A stretch of 64,000 nt of DNA from positions 2,046,001 through 2,110,000 of the forward strand of contig NC_013530.1 in NCBI RefSeq assembly GCF_000024965.1. The letters are read 5' to 3'. A program made the translations under genes and the position numbers. Positions 1-13,097 of this stretch are shown one piece after another. The DNA comes from Xylanimonas cellulosilytica DSM 15894. Lineage in GTDB: Bacteria; Actinomycetota; Actinomycetes; Actinomycetales; Cellulomonadaceae. The first letter of the stretch is position 1. Each line of letters begins with the position of its first letter. Under the pieces are notes generated by a model, which was not told the DNA's origin, did no database searches, and saw nothing but the letters and a program-made list of their open reading frames with translations.

Positions 1-1871
<1,871 letters not shown>

Positions 1872-1873
1872 GA

Positions 1874-1980
1874 GTTTCGACGGGCTCGACACCGGTGGCC
1901 GTGGTTTCGACAGGCTCAACCACCGGGGCGGGGTGGTTTCGACAGGCTCAACCACCGGTGGTTGAGCCTGTCGAAACCAC
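1874..1980. repeat. Cluster of palindromic repeats, including a perfect 48-bp inverted pair
   Basis: The unit is GTGGTTTCGACAGGCTCAAC followed by CACCGG. A degenerate copy lies at about 1874-1899, a clean copy at 1901-1926, and two head-to-head copies at 1933-1980 form a perfect palindrome with 24-bp arms. It sits between the guaB1 stop and the convergent helicase gene and would fold into a very strong hairpin in either transcript, so it may act as a bidirectional terminator. The helicase stop codon lies inside it. Further copies are at 2236-2262, 2311-2337 and 4211-4237, and none was found elsewhere in the window. Confidence 0.9.
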
Positions 1981-4122
1981 GACCAGCCGCGTGGTGGGGC
2001 GGGTGAGCGCGACGTAGAGGTCGCGTTCCCCGCCCGCGCGCGCGGTCCGGATGCCGTCCGGGTCGACGACGACGACGGCGTCCCACTCGAGGCCGCGCAC
2101 CTGCGAGACGGGGACGACCCGGTCGGCGCCCGACCCTTCGAGGGCCGCCTCCAGGATGGCGGCGTCGTCGTCTGCGGCGACGACCCCGACGAGTCCGCCG
2201 GCGGCGACCTCCGCCGCGACGAAGTCGCGGACCACCCGGTGGTTGAGCCTGTCGAAACCACCCGATGCAGCGGCGGGCGTGGTGGGGACGGGGTCGGCTA
2301 CTGGGGGCGGGGTGGTTTCGACAGGCTCAACCACCGGAAGCGGCGCGGGGTTGGCCACCGGGGGCGGGGTGGTGATGCGGCGGACGGCGGGGCCCGTGCG
2401 GATCGCGCGGGAGCGCGGCTGGTGCGGGGCGATCTCGGCGAGCAGCGGCTCGGCGGCCGCCAGCACCTGCGTCGTCGTGCGATAGCAGACCGTCAGCGTG
2501 TGCACCTGCGCGCGGCGGGCGACGTCGCCGAGCGCCGCGTCCCACGTCGGGGCGCCCGTGGCCGGGCCTGCCTGGGCGAGGTCGCCCACGATCGTCATGC
2601 TGCGGCCCGGGCAGCGGCGCAGCACGGCCCGCCACTGCATGGGCGTGAGCTCCTGCGCCTCGTCCACCACCACATGACCGAAGGTCCGCCCTCCCGGCCC
2701 GTCGAGCAGCGCGGCAGCCTCGTCGAGCAGCGGCAGGTGCGCGTCGGTCCACCGCCTGCGACGCCGGCCCAGCACCTCGGCGACGACGTCGGCCGCCGTC
2801 AGGCGCGGCCACAGCCCTTCGACCGCCGCGTCGATCACCGGGTCGTGGGCGAGCGACTCGCGCAACGCCTCCGGGTCCAGCTCCGCGAGCGCCGCCTTGT
2901 GCCCGGCCACGCCGCCCTCGTCGGCCTCGAAGCCGAGCCGGGCGAGGTCGGCCGCGACGGCCTTCTCGATGTCGAACCGCCCGGCCAGCACCTCCATGTC
3001 CTCGTCCATGCGGGCCAGGAACACGCGGGCGCGCTCCTGGACCTCGTCGGTGAGCGCATCGGTGACGAGCTCGACGAACACCTCGCGCGCCGGGTGATGG
3101 GCCAGCCCGGTGGCCTGGGCGGTCGCGCGCGCCTCGGCGATCTCGGTCTCCGTCAGCGTGATGCGGTCGCCCGCGATCGTGACGGTCAGCGTGCCGCCCG
3201 GCGCCTGGTGCCCGCGGACGGCCCGCTCCAGCATGCCGGCCACGCGGGCGTCGCCGAGGCGTCGGCGCAGGTCGTCCGACGCCCGCGCCGGGTCGGTGAC
3301 ACCGAGCGCCTCCGCGAGCAGCATCGTCGTCGTCGACAGCACGACGTCGTTCTCGCCGAGGGACGGCAGCACCTGGCTGATGTAGTCCAGGAACCGCGGG
3401 CCCGGGCCGAGCACGAGCACGCCGTCCGTACGCGCCTGGTCGAACATGGCGAGCACGTACGCGGCCCGGTGCAGCGCGACGACGGTCTTGCCGGTGCCGG
3501 GCCCGCCCTCGACGACCGTGACGCCGCGGTGCGGCGAGCGGACGATCGCGTCCTGCTCGGACTGCAGCGTCGCCACGACCTCCCGCATGCGGCCCGTGCG
3601 CCCGGCCGTCATCGCGGCCAGCAGCGGCCCGTCGCCGACGACGTCGTCCGCGGTGGGGTCGCCGGTGAGCACCTCGTCGCTGACACGTACGACGGCGCGG
3701 CCGTCCGTGGTCAGGTGGCGGCGACGGCGCAGGCCCAGCGAGGTCGCGGGGGTGGCGGCATAGAACGGCCGGGCGGCGTCGGCACGCCAGTCGAGCAGCA
3801 GTGGCTCGCCGGCGTCGTCGCTCAGCCCGATGCGCCCGACGTGCAGCGCGACGCCGTCGGCGGCGTCGATCCGGCCGAAGCACAGCCCGTGCTCCGCCGC
3901 CGCGAGCGCCGCCCGGCGCCGTGTCACCAGCGCGAGGCGCTCCTCGCGCAGGTCCGCCGTCGCGTCCCGCTGGAGCGTCGCGGCCTCGGCGGCGAGGCGC
4001 GTCGTGTCCGCGTCGAGGACCGCGAGCATCGCGTCCAGGTGCCGCTGCTCGACGGCGCGCTGCGCGTCCGCGGGCGTGGGCGGTGCTGCGGGACCCGGGG
4101 TGGGCGGTTCGGGCTGGGGCAC
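1948..4122 (-). CDS. HelD/HelR-like RNA polymerase recycling ATPase, repeat-invaded
   Basis: 724-aa UvrD-like superfamily 1 ATPase. The GTG start at 4122 is preceded by GAGGAG at good spacing; the frame is open further upstream but would run through the divergent NUDIX gene. An N-terminal coiled coil (about residues 20-75) precedes GRID...YVGRIGL-like and LLLDWRA sequence typical of HelD. Walker A is GGPGTGKT (about 206-213), Walker B is VVVDEAQEL, and the C-terminal helicase signature is [13 protein letters not shown]. HelD-type proteins remove stalled RNA polymerase from DNA, and the HelR branch protects it from rifamycins; I cannot assign the branch without the channel-loop alignment. Oddity: repeat copies at 2311-2337 and 2236-2262 are read in frame as VVEPVETT and GGFDRLNHR within a Pro-rich insertion, and the last ~9 residues (STGSTTGG) and stop come from the 1933-1980 palindrome. 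Confidence 0.8.
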   Translation of the reverse strand: MPQPEPPTPGPAAPPTPADAQRAVEQRHLDAMLAVLDADTTRLAAEAATLQRDATADLREERLALVTRRRAALAAAEHGLCFGRIDAADGVALHVGRIGLSDDAGEPLLLDWRADAARPFYAATPATSLGLRRRRHLTTDGRAVVRVSDEVLTGDPTADDVVGDGPLLAAMTAGRTGRMREVVATLQSEQDAIVRSPHRGVTVVEGGPGTGKTVVALHRAAYVLAMFDQARTDGVLVLGPGPRFLDYISQVLPSLGENDVVLSTTTMLLAEALGVTDPARASDDLRRRLGDARVAGMLERAVRGHQAPGGTLTVTIAGDRITLTETEIAEARATAQATGLAHHPAREVFVELVTDALTDEVQERARVFLARMDEDMEVLAGRFDIEKAVAADLARLGFEADEGGVAGHKAALAELDPEALRESLAHDPVIDAAVEGLWPRLTAADVVAEVLGRRRRRWTDAHLPLLDEAAALLDGPGGRTFGHVVVDEAQELTPMQWRAVLRRCPGRSMTIVGDLAQAGPATGAPTWDAALGDVARRAQVHTLTVCYRTTTQVLAAAEPLLAEIAPHQPRSRAIRTGPAVRRITTPPPVANPAPLPVVEPVETTPPPVADPVPTTPAAASGGFDRLNHRVVRDFVAAEVAAGGLVGVVAADDDAAILEAALEGSGADRVVPVSQVRGLEWDAVVVVDPDGIRTARAGGERDLYVALTRPTTRLVVVSTGSTTGG
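2236..2262 (-). repeat. Palindromic-family repeat inside the helicase coding region
   Basis: A copy of the 26-bp repeat in GGTGGTTGAGCC orientation. On the helicase strand it is read as GGFDRLNHR, without frameshift or stop. Confidence 0.9.
2311..2337 (+). repeat. Palindromic-family repeat inside the helicase coding region
   Basis: A second in-gene copy, inverted relative to the copy at 2236-2262. On the helicase strand it is read as VVEPVETT. The pair brackets a Pro/Ala-rich insertion of about 18 residues. Confidence 0.9.
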
Positions 4123-4210
4123 GCGGTCTCCTCGCGGTGGGCCGGCTGGCGTCAGGGGGCGCTCGACGAACGTACGCGGGTGCGCCGAATGTTCCCGGGT
4201 GGCGCGTCGG

Positions 4211-4237
4211 GGTGGTTTCGACAGGCTCAACCACCGG
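4211..4237 (+). repeat. Single intergenic copy of the palindromic-family repeat
   Basis: A clean copy in the 154-bp divergent gap between the helicase start (4122) and the NUDIX start (4277), about 27 bp upstream of the NUDIX -10 element. It may affect promoter spacing for either gene, but nothing in the sequence proves this. Confidence 0.9.
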
Positions 4238-4263
4238 GGCCGTTCGGGCAGACGTCGCGGCGG

Positions 4264-4269
4264 TAGCCT
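4264..4269 (+). promoter_or_regulatory. TAGCCT -10 element, likely leaderless promoter of the NUDIX gene
   Basis: TAGCCT lies exactly 7 nt before the GTG start at 4277, and no Shine-Dalgarno is present. A TANNNT hexamer 6-7 nt before the start codon is the classic actinobacterial leaderless arrangement. The same geometry recurs at several other genes in this window. Confidence 0.55.
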
Positions 4270-4276
4270 CGACGTC

Positions 4277-4972
4277 GTGACCGTAGACGCTCCACGCTCC
4301 GCGCGCGCCCAGCTCGCGGCGCTCGCCGCCGATCCGACGTTCCCGGGGCCGTGGCCGCACGCGCGGGGCGCGCTGGAGGACGGCGCCCGCGCCGCGGCGG
4401 TGCTGATCCTGTTCGGGGTGCTGGACGGCCTGCCCGCCGACCACGACGCCCAGCATCTGGCCGTCTCGCACGACCTGGACGTGCTGCTGCTGCGCCGTGC
4501 CGCGACGCTGACCTCGCACGCCGGGCAGGTCGCGTTCCCGGGCGGCCGGCTCGACCCCGGTGAGGACGCGGTCACAGCGGCGCTGCGCGAGGCGCAGGAG
4601 GAGACGGGCGTCGACCCGTCCGGGGTGCGGGTGCTGGGTCCGCTCACCGCGCTGCCGATGCCGGTGAGCAACCACGTGGTCACGCCGGTCCTGGCGTGGT
4701 GGGAGGCACCGACGCCGGTGGACGTCGTCGACGTCGGCGAGTCCTCTGCGGTGTTCCGGGCGCCGGTCGCCGACCTGCTCGACCCCGCGAACCGCTACAC
4801 GTCCGTGCTGCGCCGCCGGAGCCAGACGTGGCGCGGACCCGCCTGGGTGATCACCGTGGACGGCGTCCAGCAGCTCGTGTGGGGCTTCACGGCCGGGGTG
4901 CTCGACGCGCTGTTCACCCACCTGCGCTGGGACGAGCCGTGGGACCGGTCGCGCGAGCTGGAGATCGCGTGA
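4277..4972 (+). CDS. NUDIX hydrolase, CoA-pyrophosphatase-like
   Basis: 231 aa. The NUDIX box is complete: GGRLDPGEDAV, then ALREAQEETGV, matching Gx5Ex7REUXEEXGU, with a preceding HAGQVAFPGG segment that resembles CoA diphosphatases (NudL type). It would hydrolyse CoA or a similar nucleoside diphosphate derivative in the cytoplasm; substrate is inferred. The GTG start at 4277 is supported by the leaderless -10 at 4264 and by the start of family-like sequence. Its TGA overlaps the GTG of the next gene by 4 nt (GTGA), implying translational coupling. Confidence 0.85.
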   Translation: MTVDAPRSARAQLAALAADPTFPGPWPHARGALEDGARAAAVLILFGVLDGLPADHDAQHLAVSHDLDVLLLRRAATLTSHAGQVAFPGGRLDPGEDAVTAALREAQEETGVDPSGVRVLGPLTALPMPVSNHVVTPVLAWWEAPTPVDVVDVGESSAVFRAPVADLLDPANRYTSVLRRRSQTWRGPAWVITVDGVQQLVWGFTAGVLDALFTHLRWDEPWDRSRELEIA

Positions 4973-5940
4973 GGGCGGAGCTCGACGTCACCGTCGACCT
5001 CGCGCGAGCCCTCCTGGTCGAGCAGCACCCTGATCTCGCGCACCTCCCGCTGGCGGTCGCGGCGAACGGCTGGGACAACGTCATGGTCCGTGCAGGCTCC
5101 GACCTGGTGCTGCGGCTGCCCCGGCGGGCGGTCGCGGCACCGCTGCTGATCAACGAGCGTGCGGCACTCCCGTTGCTGGAACCGGTGCTCAGCGCTGCGG
5201 TACCCGGCGTGCTCGTCCCGGTCCCCGTCCGCGAGGGCGCCCCGAGCGAGGCCCTCGGCTACCCCTGGCCGTGGAACGTGCTGCGCTGGGTCGACGGCGT
5301 GCGCGCCGCATCGACGCCGGTCGAGTCCCGCCGCGCCTGGGCGCCGACCCTCGGACGGTTCCTCGCGGCGCTCCACCGCCCCATCGCCGACGGCGTCCCG
5401 GTGCCACGCAACCCGTTCCGCGGGGTGCCGCTCGCAGCGCGGGCGGTGCCCCCGTTCGCGCACCTCGCCGCACACGCGCAGCACCTCCTGCCCGGGGCCG
5501 ACGCCGCGGCCCACGAGGCCGCCCTGCGCTCCACCTGGGCGCAAGCGCTGCGCGCACCCGCGTACGACGGGCCACCCGTGTGGATCCACGGCGACCCGCA
5601 CCCGGCGAACCTCGTCGTCGCCCCCGGCGCCCCCGCACCTGCCGCCGCCGGCCACGGCGCCCACGATCGCCTCGTCGCCGTCGTCGACTTCGGTGACGTC
5701 ACCGCGGGCGACCCGGCGAGCGACCTCGGGTCGCTCTGGCTCACGTTCGACGCCGAGGGGCGGACGGCGTGCCGACGCGCCATGTCCGACGCGGGCGCCG
5801 TCCGGGACGAAGCCACGTGGGTGCGCGCCCGCGGCTGGGCGATGGCCTTCGCCGGGACCATGCTGGCCCACCCCGACGAGCATCCGACGATGGTCCCGAT
5901 CGGCGAGCACGCGCTCGCCGCCTTGCTCGACGACCGCTGA
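4969..5940 (+). CDS. Aminoglycoside phosphotransferase-family kinase
   Basis: 323 aa. The APH/choline-kinase fold signature is clear: WIHGDPHPANLVV (catalytic HGD-x4-N loop) and AVVDFGDVTAGDP (metal-binding Asp). An N-terminal nucleotide-binding part (GWDNVMVRAGSDLVLRLPRR) precedes it. The GTG at 4969 overlaps the NUDIX stop. Despite the family name, such chromosomal members usually phosphorylate small metabolites and need not confer drug resistance; the substrate is unknown. Coupling to a NUDIX hydrolase suggests a housekeeping repair or salvage pair, which is inference. Confidence 0.8.
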   Translation: MRAELDVTVDLARALLVEQHPDLAHLPLAVAANGWDNVMVRAGSDLVLRLPRRAVAAPLLINERAALPLLEPVLSAAVPGVLVPVPVREGAPSEALGYPWPWNVLRWVDGVRAASTPVESRRAWAPTLGRFLAALHRPIADGVPVPRNPFRGVPLAARAVPPFAHLAAHAQHLLPGADAAAHEAALRSTWAQALRAPAYDGPPVWIHGDPHPANLVVAPGAPAPAAAGHGAHDRLVAVVDFGDVTAGDPASDLGSLWLTFDAEGRTACRRAMSDAGAVRDEATWVRARGWAMAFAGTMLAHPDEHPTMVPIGEHALAALLDDR

Positions 5941-5994
5941 CCGCACTCCTCGCGAGGCACTCGACGGGGTCTGGGATCGAGGCGTACCGATCGG

Positions 5995-6432
5995 CTACAA
6001 GTCGTCGGCGGTCATCCCCGTGCCGATCGCGAGCCTGTTCCAGGTGTTGACGGCTGCGATCGCCATCGCGAGCTGGACGAGCCCTTTGTCGCCCCACAGG
6101 GTCGTGACCTCGTCGAACAGCGCATCGGGCAGCTCGCCGTCAGGCCGGGTCAGCGCATCGGTGTAGCGCAGCGCCGCAGACTCCTTGGCAGTGAAGAGAC
6201 CGCTGGCTTCCCAGTCACCCGCCAGAGCAGCGATCCGCTCCTGCGCCTCGCCGGCGCGCTGCGCGTCTCGGGTGTGCATAGCCGAGCAGTAGCCGCACCC
6301 ATTGAGTGCCGATGCACGGATCTTGATCAGCTCGAACGTCGTCTTGTCGACGTTGCGCTTGGCGTACGCCTCAAGCCCGAGTGCGGGGACATAGGCGAGC
6401 GGAGCCACCGACTTGATCACGATGCGTGCCAT
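5995..6432 (-). CDS. AhpD-like / carboxymuconolactone decarboxylase-family protein
   Basis: 145 aa. The redox motif NGCGYCSAMHTRDA (CxxC followed by a conserved His) defines the AhpD-like branch, which acts as a thiol-disulfide partner in peroxide defence; the LIKIRASALNGC lead-in matches. The start is set at ATG 6432 (MARIVIKS) rather than 30 nt upstream, because a GATACT hexamer on the minus strand (6444-6439) lies 6 nt before it, again the leaderless pattern. No AhpC gene is adjacent, so the partner is unknown. Confidence 0.85.
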   Translation of the reverse strand: MARIVIKSVAPLAYVPALGLEAYAKRNVDKTTFELIKIRASALNGCGYCSAMHTRDAQRAGEAQERIAALAGDWEASGLFTAKESAALRYTDALTRPDGELPDALFDEVTTLWGDKGLVQLAMAIAAVNTWNRLAIGTGMTADDL

Positions 6433-6492
6433 CGGCGCAGTATCGCAGCCCGCAGCCGTCACAGATCAGGTGGTCCCGCCGACGCCGGCGCC

Positions 6493-6498
6493 TACTGT
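6493..6498 (+). promoter_or_regulatory. TACTGT -10 element, leaderless promoter candidate
   Basis: TACTGT ends 6 nt before the ATG at 6505, with no Shine-Dalgarno in between. It supports the reality of the 59-codon gene downstream. Confidence 0.45.
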
Positions 6499-6504
6499 GG
6501 GCGT

Positions 6505-6684
6505 ATGAGCGCTGACTCTCCTGGCCCCCAGGGTGCTTCGGACCCACGGGAGAAGTTCCGGCACCTCGACGCGCCTCTTGCGGCGGACCAGATCACCACG
6601 TCACAGGACGTCAGTCCCATCCCGAACGAGAAGGACGACAGGCTGCGCGAGACCGAGTGGCTGCTGCGGGTCGCCAGCAGCTGA
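6505..6684 (+). CDS. Small hypothetical protein, 59 aa
   Basis: I do not recognise this family. The protein is hydrophilic and acidic with an N-terminal GPQGASDPREKFRHLDAPL stretch and a C-terminal amphipathic segment (DRLRETEWLLRVASS). It has no signal peptide, Cys or membrane segment. Support comes from the well-placed leaderless -10 at 6493, the ATG, and a length filling the gap between two unrelated genes. The longer open frame upstream overlaps the AhpD-like gene and is discounted. Confidence 0.5.
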   Translation: MSADSPGPQGASDPREKFRHLDAPLAADQITTSQDVSPIPNEKDDRLRETEWLLRVASS

Positions 6685-6701
6685 GCGCGGCCGGGGACGG
6701 C

Positions 6702-7469
6702 TCATTGGCGCAGGCGTCCGCGCCTGACCGCCCAGGCGGCGATCGCCGCGAAGATGGCCGCCCACATGGTGACGTTGAGGAGCAGCGCCCAGAGCGGGTC
6801 CTGGCCGGGCGGAGTGCTGGGGTCGGTGCCCAGGGTCATGCCGCCGAGCTGCGGCCAGCGGGCCAGGCTCGCGTACCCGTACATGGGCAGGAACCGCGCG
6901 ATCTGCAGCATCGTCCCGGACATGGGCACGAACAGGTTTCCCAGGAACGCGAACACCACGAGCCCGGCCGCCGCGATCGACACCGCGCTCTCGGATCTGA
7001 AGCTCTGCGCGATCGCGAGGCCGTACAGCGCGAACAGGGCGGAGCCCAGCCAGGCGATGAGCGCCGTCGAGAGCCACACCCCTGCGGACGTCGCCTCCGC
7101 CCCGGTGACGAGGCCGGCCAGGAAGACCGCCGCCACGGCCGCCGCCGAGACCCCGAGCGCCACGACCACCTTGGTGGCCACGTACCCGGTGGGGCGCATC
7201 GGCGTCAGCCCGAGCTGCCGCCCCCACCCCTGCATGAGCTCGATCGCGGCCATGCCCGAGATCGACGTCGTCGCGACCGAGGCGCCGTAGACCGCCATCG
7301 ACGTCATGACGTAGAACTGCACGTTGCCGTGGCGGACCATCTCGCCGCCGTCGCCGAAGGTCGAGCCGAAGATCAGGTACATCAGCACGGGCAGGCCGAT
7401 GACGAACGCGAGGTTCGCGACGTCGCGCATCTGGCGGGTCAGGTCGATGCGCAGGTAGGTGAGGTTCAC
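6702..7469 (-). CDS. ABC-2 type transporter permease
   Basis: 255 aa with about six hydrophobic segments (for example ANLAFVIGLPVLMYLIFG near residue 20, and LWALLLNVTMWAAIFAAIAA near the end). This is the layout of ABC-2 permeases that export drugs, lipids or polysaccharides. The ATG at 7469 overlaps the stop of the ATPase gene (ATGA), so the two form a coupled half-transporter pair. Substrate unknown. Confidence 0.85.
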   Translation of the reverse strand: MNLTYLRIDLTRQMRDVANLAFVIGLPVLMYLIFGSTFGDGGEMVRHGNVQFYVMTSMAVYGASVATTSISGMAAIELMQGWGRQLGLTPMRPTGYVATKVVVALGVSAAAVAAVFLAGLVTGAEATSAGVWLSTALIAWLGSALFALYGLAIAQSFRSESAVSIAAAGLVVFAFLGNLFVPMSGTMLQIARFLPMYGYASLARWPQLGGMTLGTDPSTPPGQDPLWALLLNVTMWAAIFAAIAAWAVRRGRLRQ

Positions 7470-8386
7470 TTCCGGCTCTCCTCGGTGAGCGCGAAGAAGG
7501 CGGCCTCGAGCGAGGGCGCGCTCACCTCGAGGTCGACCGCCGCGGTGGTGGTCAGCAGCAGGCGCGCGACGTCGTCGGACGCCGTGCCGTGCACGACGAG
7601 GCGTGCGCCGTCGGCCCGCGCCTCACGCACGCCGGGCACCGCACGGACCGCCGCGAGCACGGCGAGGGCGTCGGCCGGCGGCACCGTGGCGGCGACGACG
7701 CGGTCGCCCACCATCTCGCGCAGCTCGTCGGTGGGCCGGTCCGCGCGGATCCGGCCGCCGTCGATCAGGACGGTGCGGGGCGCGAAGGACTGCGCCTCCT
7801 CGAGGTAGTGCGTGGCGAAGATGACCGTGCGACCGGCGTGCGTCTCGGCCCGCATGGTCTCCCAGAAGTCGCGGCGGGCCGCGGCATCCATGCCGGCGGT
7901 CGGCTCGTCGAGGACGAGCAGCTGCGGGTCGGGCAGCAGGGCGAGGGCGAAGCGGAGCCGCTGTTGCTCACCGCCCGAGCAGGACTGCACCTTGCGCTGC
8001 GCCAGCGGGGTCAGGCCGGTGCGCTCCATCACCTCGCCGACGCGGTCTTCGACGCCGTGCAGCGCGGCGATCACCCGCACGGTCTCGCCCACCTTGAGGT
8101 CGCGCAGCAGGCCCTCGGTCTGCAGCACCGCGGACACGTGCCCGGCCAGCATGGCCTTGCGCGGCGTGGTACCCAGCACCTCGACGACTCCGTCCGTGGG
8201 CGTGTTCAGGCCCAGCACGATGTCGAGCGTGGTGGTCTTCCCGGCGCCGTTGGGCCCGAGGAACGCGACGATCTCACCGGGAGCGACCTCGACGTCGATG
8301 CCGTCGACGGCCACGACGGGCCCGGTGCCGTCTCTGCTGGGGTACTCCTTGCGCAGCCCGGAGATGCGCAGTGCGGGGGTTGGCAT
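7466..8386 (-). CDS. ABC transporter ATP-binding protein
   Basis: About 306 aa. Walker A is GPNGAGKT, the ABC signature is SCSGGEQQRLR, Walker B is LLVLDEPTAG, and the H-loop is IFATHYLEEAQ; a drug-exporter-type C-terminal domain of ~80 residues follows. I chose ATG 8386 (MPTPALRISGL) because the nucleotide-binding domain begins immediately after it; an in-frame ATG at 8395 is equally possible. It is coupled by a 4-nt overlap to the permease. It is an exporter module of DrrA/CcmA type. A convergent or co-oriented TetR gene lies 72 bp upstream but has its own divergon. Confidence 0.88.
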   Translation of the reverse strand: MPTPALRISGLRKEYPSRDGTGPVVAVDGIDVEVAPGEIVAFLGPNGAGKTTTLDIVLGLNTPTDGVVEVLGTTPRKAMLAGHVSAVLQTEGLLRDLKVGETVRVIAALHGVEDRVGEVMERTGLTPLAQRKVQSCSGGEQQRLRFALALLPDPQLLVLDEPTAGMDAAARRDFWETMRAETHAGRTVIFATHYLEEAQSFAPRTVLIDGGRIRADRPTDELREMVGDRVVAATVPPADALAVLAAVRAVPGVREARADGARLVVHGTASDDVARLLLTTTAAVDLEVSAPSLEAAFFALTEESRK

Positions 8387-8458
8387 GGCCCCCATCCTGG
8401 TGGAGGACACCGCGCCGGTGCATCCCGGAGCACGGAACACGCCGACGGCGCGACGGGC

Positions 8459-9115
8459 TCAGAGGTCGGCGGCCCCGTGCGCCCGCAGCATGGTCCGCGC
8501 CGCTCGCTCCGCCCGGACGTACGCGCGGGGCTCGCCCAGGAGCACCGACAGATCGTCGGCCAGCTCCAGGAAGGCGCGCAGCTCGAACACCACCTGGTCC
8601 GGGTCGGTCTCCTGCGCGAGCTCCCCGTTCTCGATCGCCAGCCGCACGTGGTGAGTCAGGTAGGCCTGCCAGGTCGTGACCGCCGCCACGACGGCGTCGC
8701 GCACCGGCCCTGCACCGGCCGCGTCCAGCTCCGCGGCGGCGGCTCGGAAGAAGCAGCCCCCGTCGAAGACGCGGTCGCGCGAGTAGGCCAGCCAGCCCGT
8801 CACAAGGGCCCAGAGGCGTGGCAGCCCGGGTTCCGTCGATGCGCGCGCCGGCTCGACCACCGCGGCGACGAAGATCTCCCGGGCGCGCTCCACCGTGGCG
8901 AGCTGCAGCCGTTCCTTCGACCCGAAGAGCCCGGCGATCCCGCTCTTCGTCACGGGCGCGGCCAGTGCCAGCCGACCGAAGCTCAGGCCTTCCAGACCGT
9001 TGACCGAGGCGTCGTCGACGGCGCGGTCGAGCACCGCGCGCCGCGACCGGGCGCCGCGCAGCAGCCGCCCGTCGGTCGGCCCGCCCGCCTCGATGATGTC
9101 CGTGCGGTTCTCCAT
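8459..9115 (-). CDS. TetR-family transcriptional repressor
   Basis: 218 aa. The N-terminal helix-turn-helix region is visible (GLEGLSFGRLALAAPVTKSGIAGLFGSKERL), with the usual TKSGIAGLFGSKE recognition helix pattern, followed by a ligand-binding helical domain. It is transcribed divergently from the alpha/beta hydrolase at 9197, and the 81-bp gap holds two copies of the box GTACGACCGTAC, the likely operators. It probably represses the hydrolase and itself. Effector unknown. Confidence 0.88.
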   Translation of the reverse strand: MENRTDIIEAGGPTDGRLLRGARSRRAVLDRAVDDASVNGLEGLSFGRLALAAPVTKSGIAGLFGSKERLQLATVERAREIFVAAVVEPARASTEPGLPRLWALVTGWLAYSRDRVFDGGCFFRAAAAELDAAGAGPVRDAVVAAVTTWQAYLTHHVRLAIENGELAQETDPDQVVFELRAFLELADDLSVLLGEPRAYVRAERAARTMLRAHGAADL

Positions 9116-9125
9116 GATGACAAGC

Positions 9126-9174
9126 GTACGACCGTACGCATAGTCTGGGCATCACAGTATCTGTACGGTCGTAC
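9126..9174. promoter_or_regulatory. Twin TetR operator boxes in the tetR/hydrolase divergon
   Basis: GTACGACCGTAC at 9126-9137 and its exact reverse complement GTACGGTCGTAC at 9163-9174. Each is a palindrome GTACG-NN-CGTAC, and they are 37 bp apart centre to centre. One box lies near each start codon, as expected for autoregulation plus control of the target. Confidence 0.75.
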
Positions 9175-9196
9175 GTTCTTCTTGGAAGGAGTTCCC

Positions 9197-10099
9197 ATGG
9201 ACCAGATCGACCCCCGCCGCCGTCGCCCTCGCCCCGCCCGGGTCGCCACGCGGTGGGCGACCCGGACGCTCGGCGCCGTCGCTCCCGGCCCCGCCGTCGA
9301 CGTCGCCGCCCGCCTCATGGCCCACGTCGGGCCGCGTGCCCCCGTGCGCCCGAAAGACCGCACGGTCCACGAACGCGCCCGCCAGGGAGTGATCCGCCTC
9401 GGCGCCGAGCGCGTGGTCACCTACCAGTGGGGCGACGACCAGGCACCCGCCGTCCTGCTCGCCCACGGTTGGCAGCTGCGCGCCTCACGCATGTCGGCGC
9501 TCGTGACGGAGCTCGAGTCCGCCGGGCTGCGCGTGCTCGCCTTCGACGCCGTCGCCCACGGCAGCTCCAGCGGCCGCCGCGCCAACGTGTTCCTGTTCGC
9601 CGAGGCGCTGCGGTCGCTCGCCGACGACGTCGTGGCCGCCGGCGGTGAGGTGGCCGGCGTCGTCGGGCACTCGCTGGGCGGGCTGGCCGCGGGCATCGCG
9701 GTGCGCGACGGGCTGCCCGCGACGCGCTGGGTCGCCATCAGCTCCCCCGCAGGTCTGACGTCGACGGCCGAGGTGTTCGCGTCGACGATCGGACTCCCCC
9801 AGCGCCTGGTCCCGGGCCTCGTCGGGGCGGCGGCGCAGCGCTTCCTCGTCGGCGGGGCAGAGACCTGGCAGCGCGGCGAGCTCGTCCAGCACCCGGCGCA
9901 CCCGGACGTCCCGGCCCTGTTCGTCCGCGACGTCGACGACGTGTTGGGGCTCCCCGGCGACGCCCGCCGTCTGCACGCGGCGCACCCTCGCAGCGACCTC
10001 CTGGTCACCGGCGGGCTGGGCCACAACCGGGTCCTGGACGACCCCGAGGTCTGTGCGGCCGTCGTGGCCCACCTGACCGCGGTGCGCGTCCCGCGGTGA
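9197..10099 (+). CDS. Alpha/beta hydrolase
   Basis: 300 aa. The fold is shown by the oxyanion-hole HGWQLRASRM, the nucleophile elbow VVGHSLGGLAAG and the C-terminal catalytic His in GGLGHNRVLDD. The ATG at 9197 follows GGAAGGAG. A basic N-terminus (RRRRPRPARVATRWATRTL) precedes the catalytic domain and has no clear signal peptide. It is probably the target of the divergent TetR repressor. Natural ester or lipid substrate unknown. Confidence 0.85.
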   Translation: MDQIDPRRRRPRPARVATRWATRTLGAVAPGPAVDVAARLMAHVGPRAPVRPKDRTVHERARQGVIRLGAERVVTYQWGDDQAPAVLLAHGWQLRASRMSALVTELESAGLRVLAFDAVAHGSSSGRRANVFLFAEALRSLADDVVAAGGEVAGVVGHSLGGLAAGIAVRDGLPATRWVAISSPAGLTSTAEVFASTIGLPQRLVPGLVGAAAQRFLVGGAETWQRGELVQHPAHPDVPALFVRDVDDVLGLPGDARRLHAAHPRSDLLVTGGLGHNRVLDDPEVCAAVVAHLTAVRVPR

Positions 10100-10107
10100 A
10101 CGCGACA

Positions 10108-10141
10108 GCGCCCCGCCCCTCCGTGCGGAGGGACGGGGCGC
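10108..10141. terminator. Bidirectional hairpin between hydrolase and acnA
   Basis: Sixteen-base arms GCGCCCCGCCCCTCCG and CGGAGGGACGGGGCGC pair with one G-T mismatch around a two-base centre. It lies between the convergent stops at 10099 and 10160 and probably serves both transcripts. No T-run follows. Confidence 0.7.
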
Positions 10142-10159
10142 CGACGGCCGTGGTGCGGC

Positions 10160-12991
<2,832 letters not shown>

Positions 12992-13097
12992 TACGGCTCC
13001 TCCACAGGGCTTCCGCGCCGCGGCGGCACACGCGCGCGACGCTGACATCGGGGGCTTCGCCCGGGCATCCCGGGCACTCCGCCCAGCATAGCCCAGT

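Noticed and set aside
1874-1980. Insertion sequence end or attachment site
   Set aside because: No transposase, integrase or tRNA is nearby and the units are dispersed singly, more like a REP-type repeat.
4969-5940. Aminoglycoside resistance gene
   Set aside because: Only the general APH fold is evident; it is coupled to a NUDIX gene in a housekeeping setting with no mobile element.
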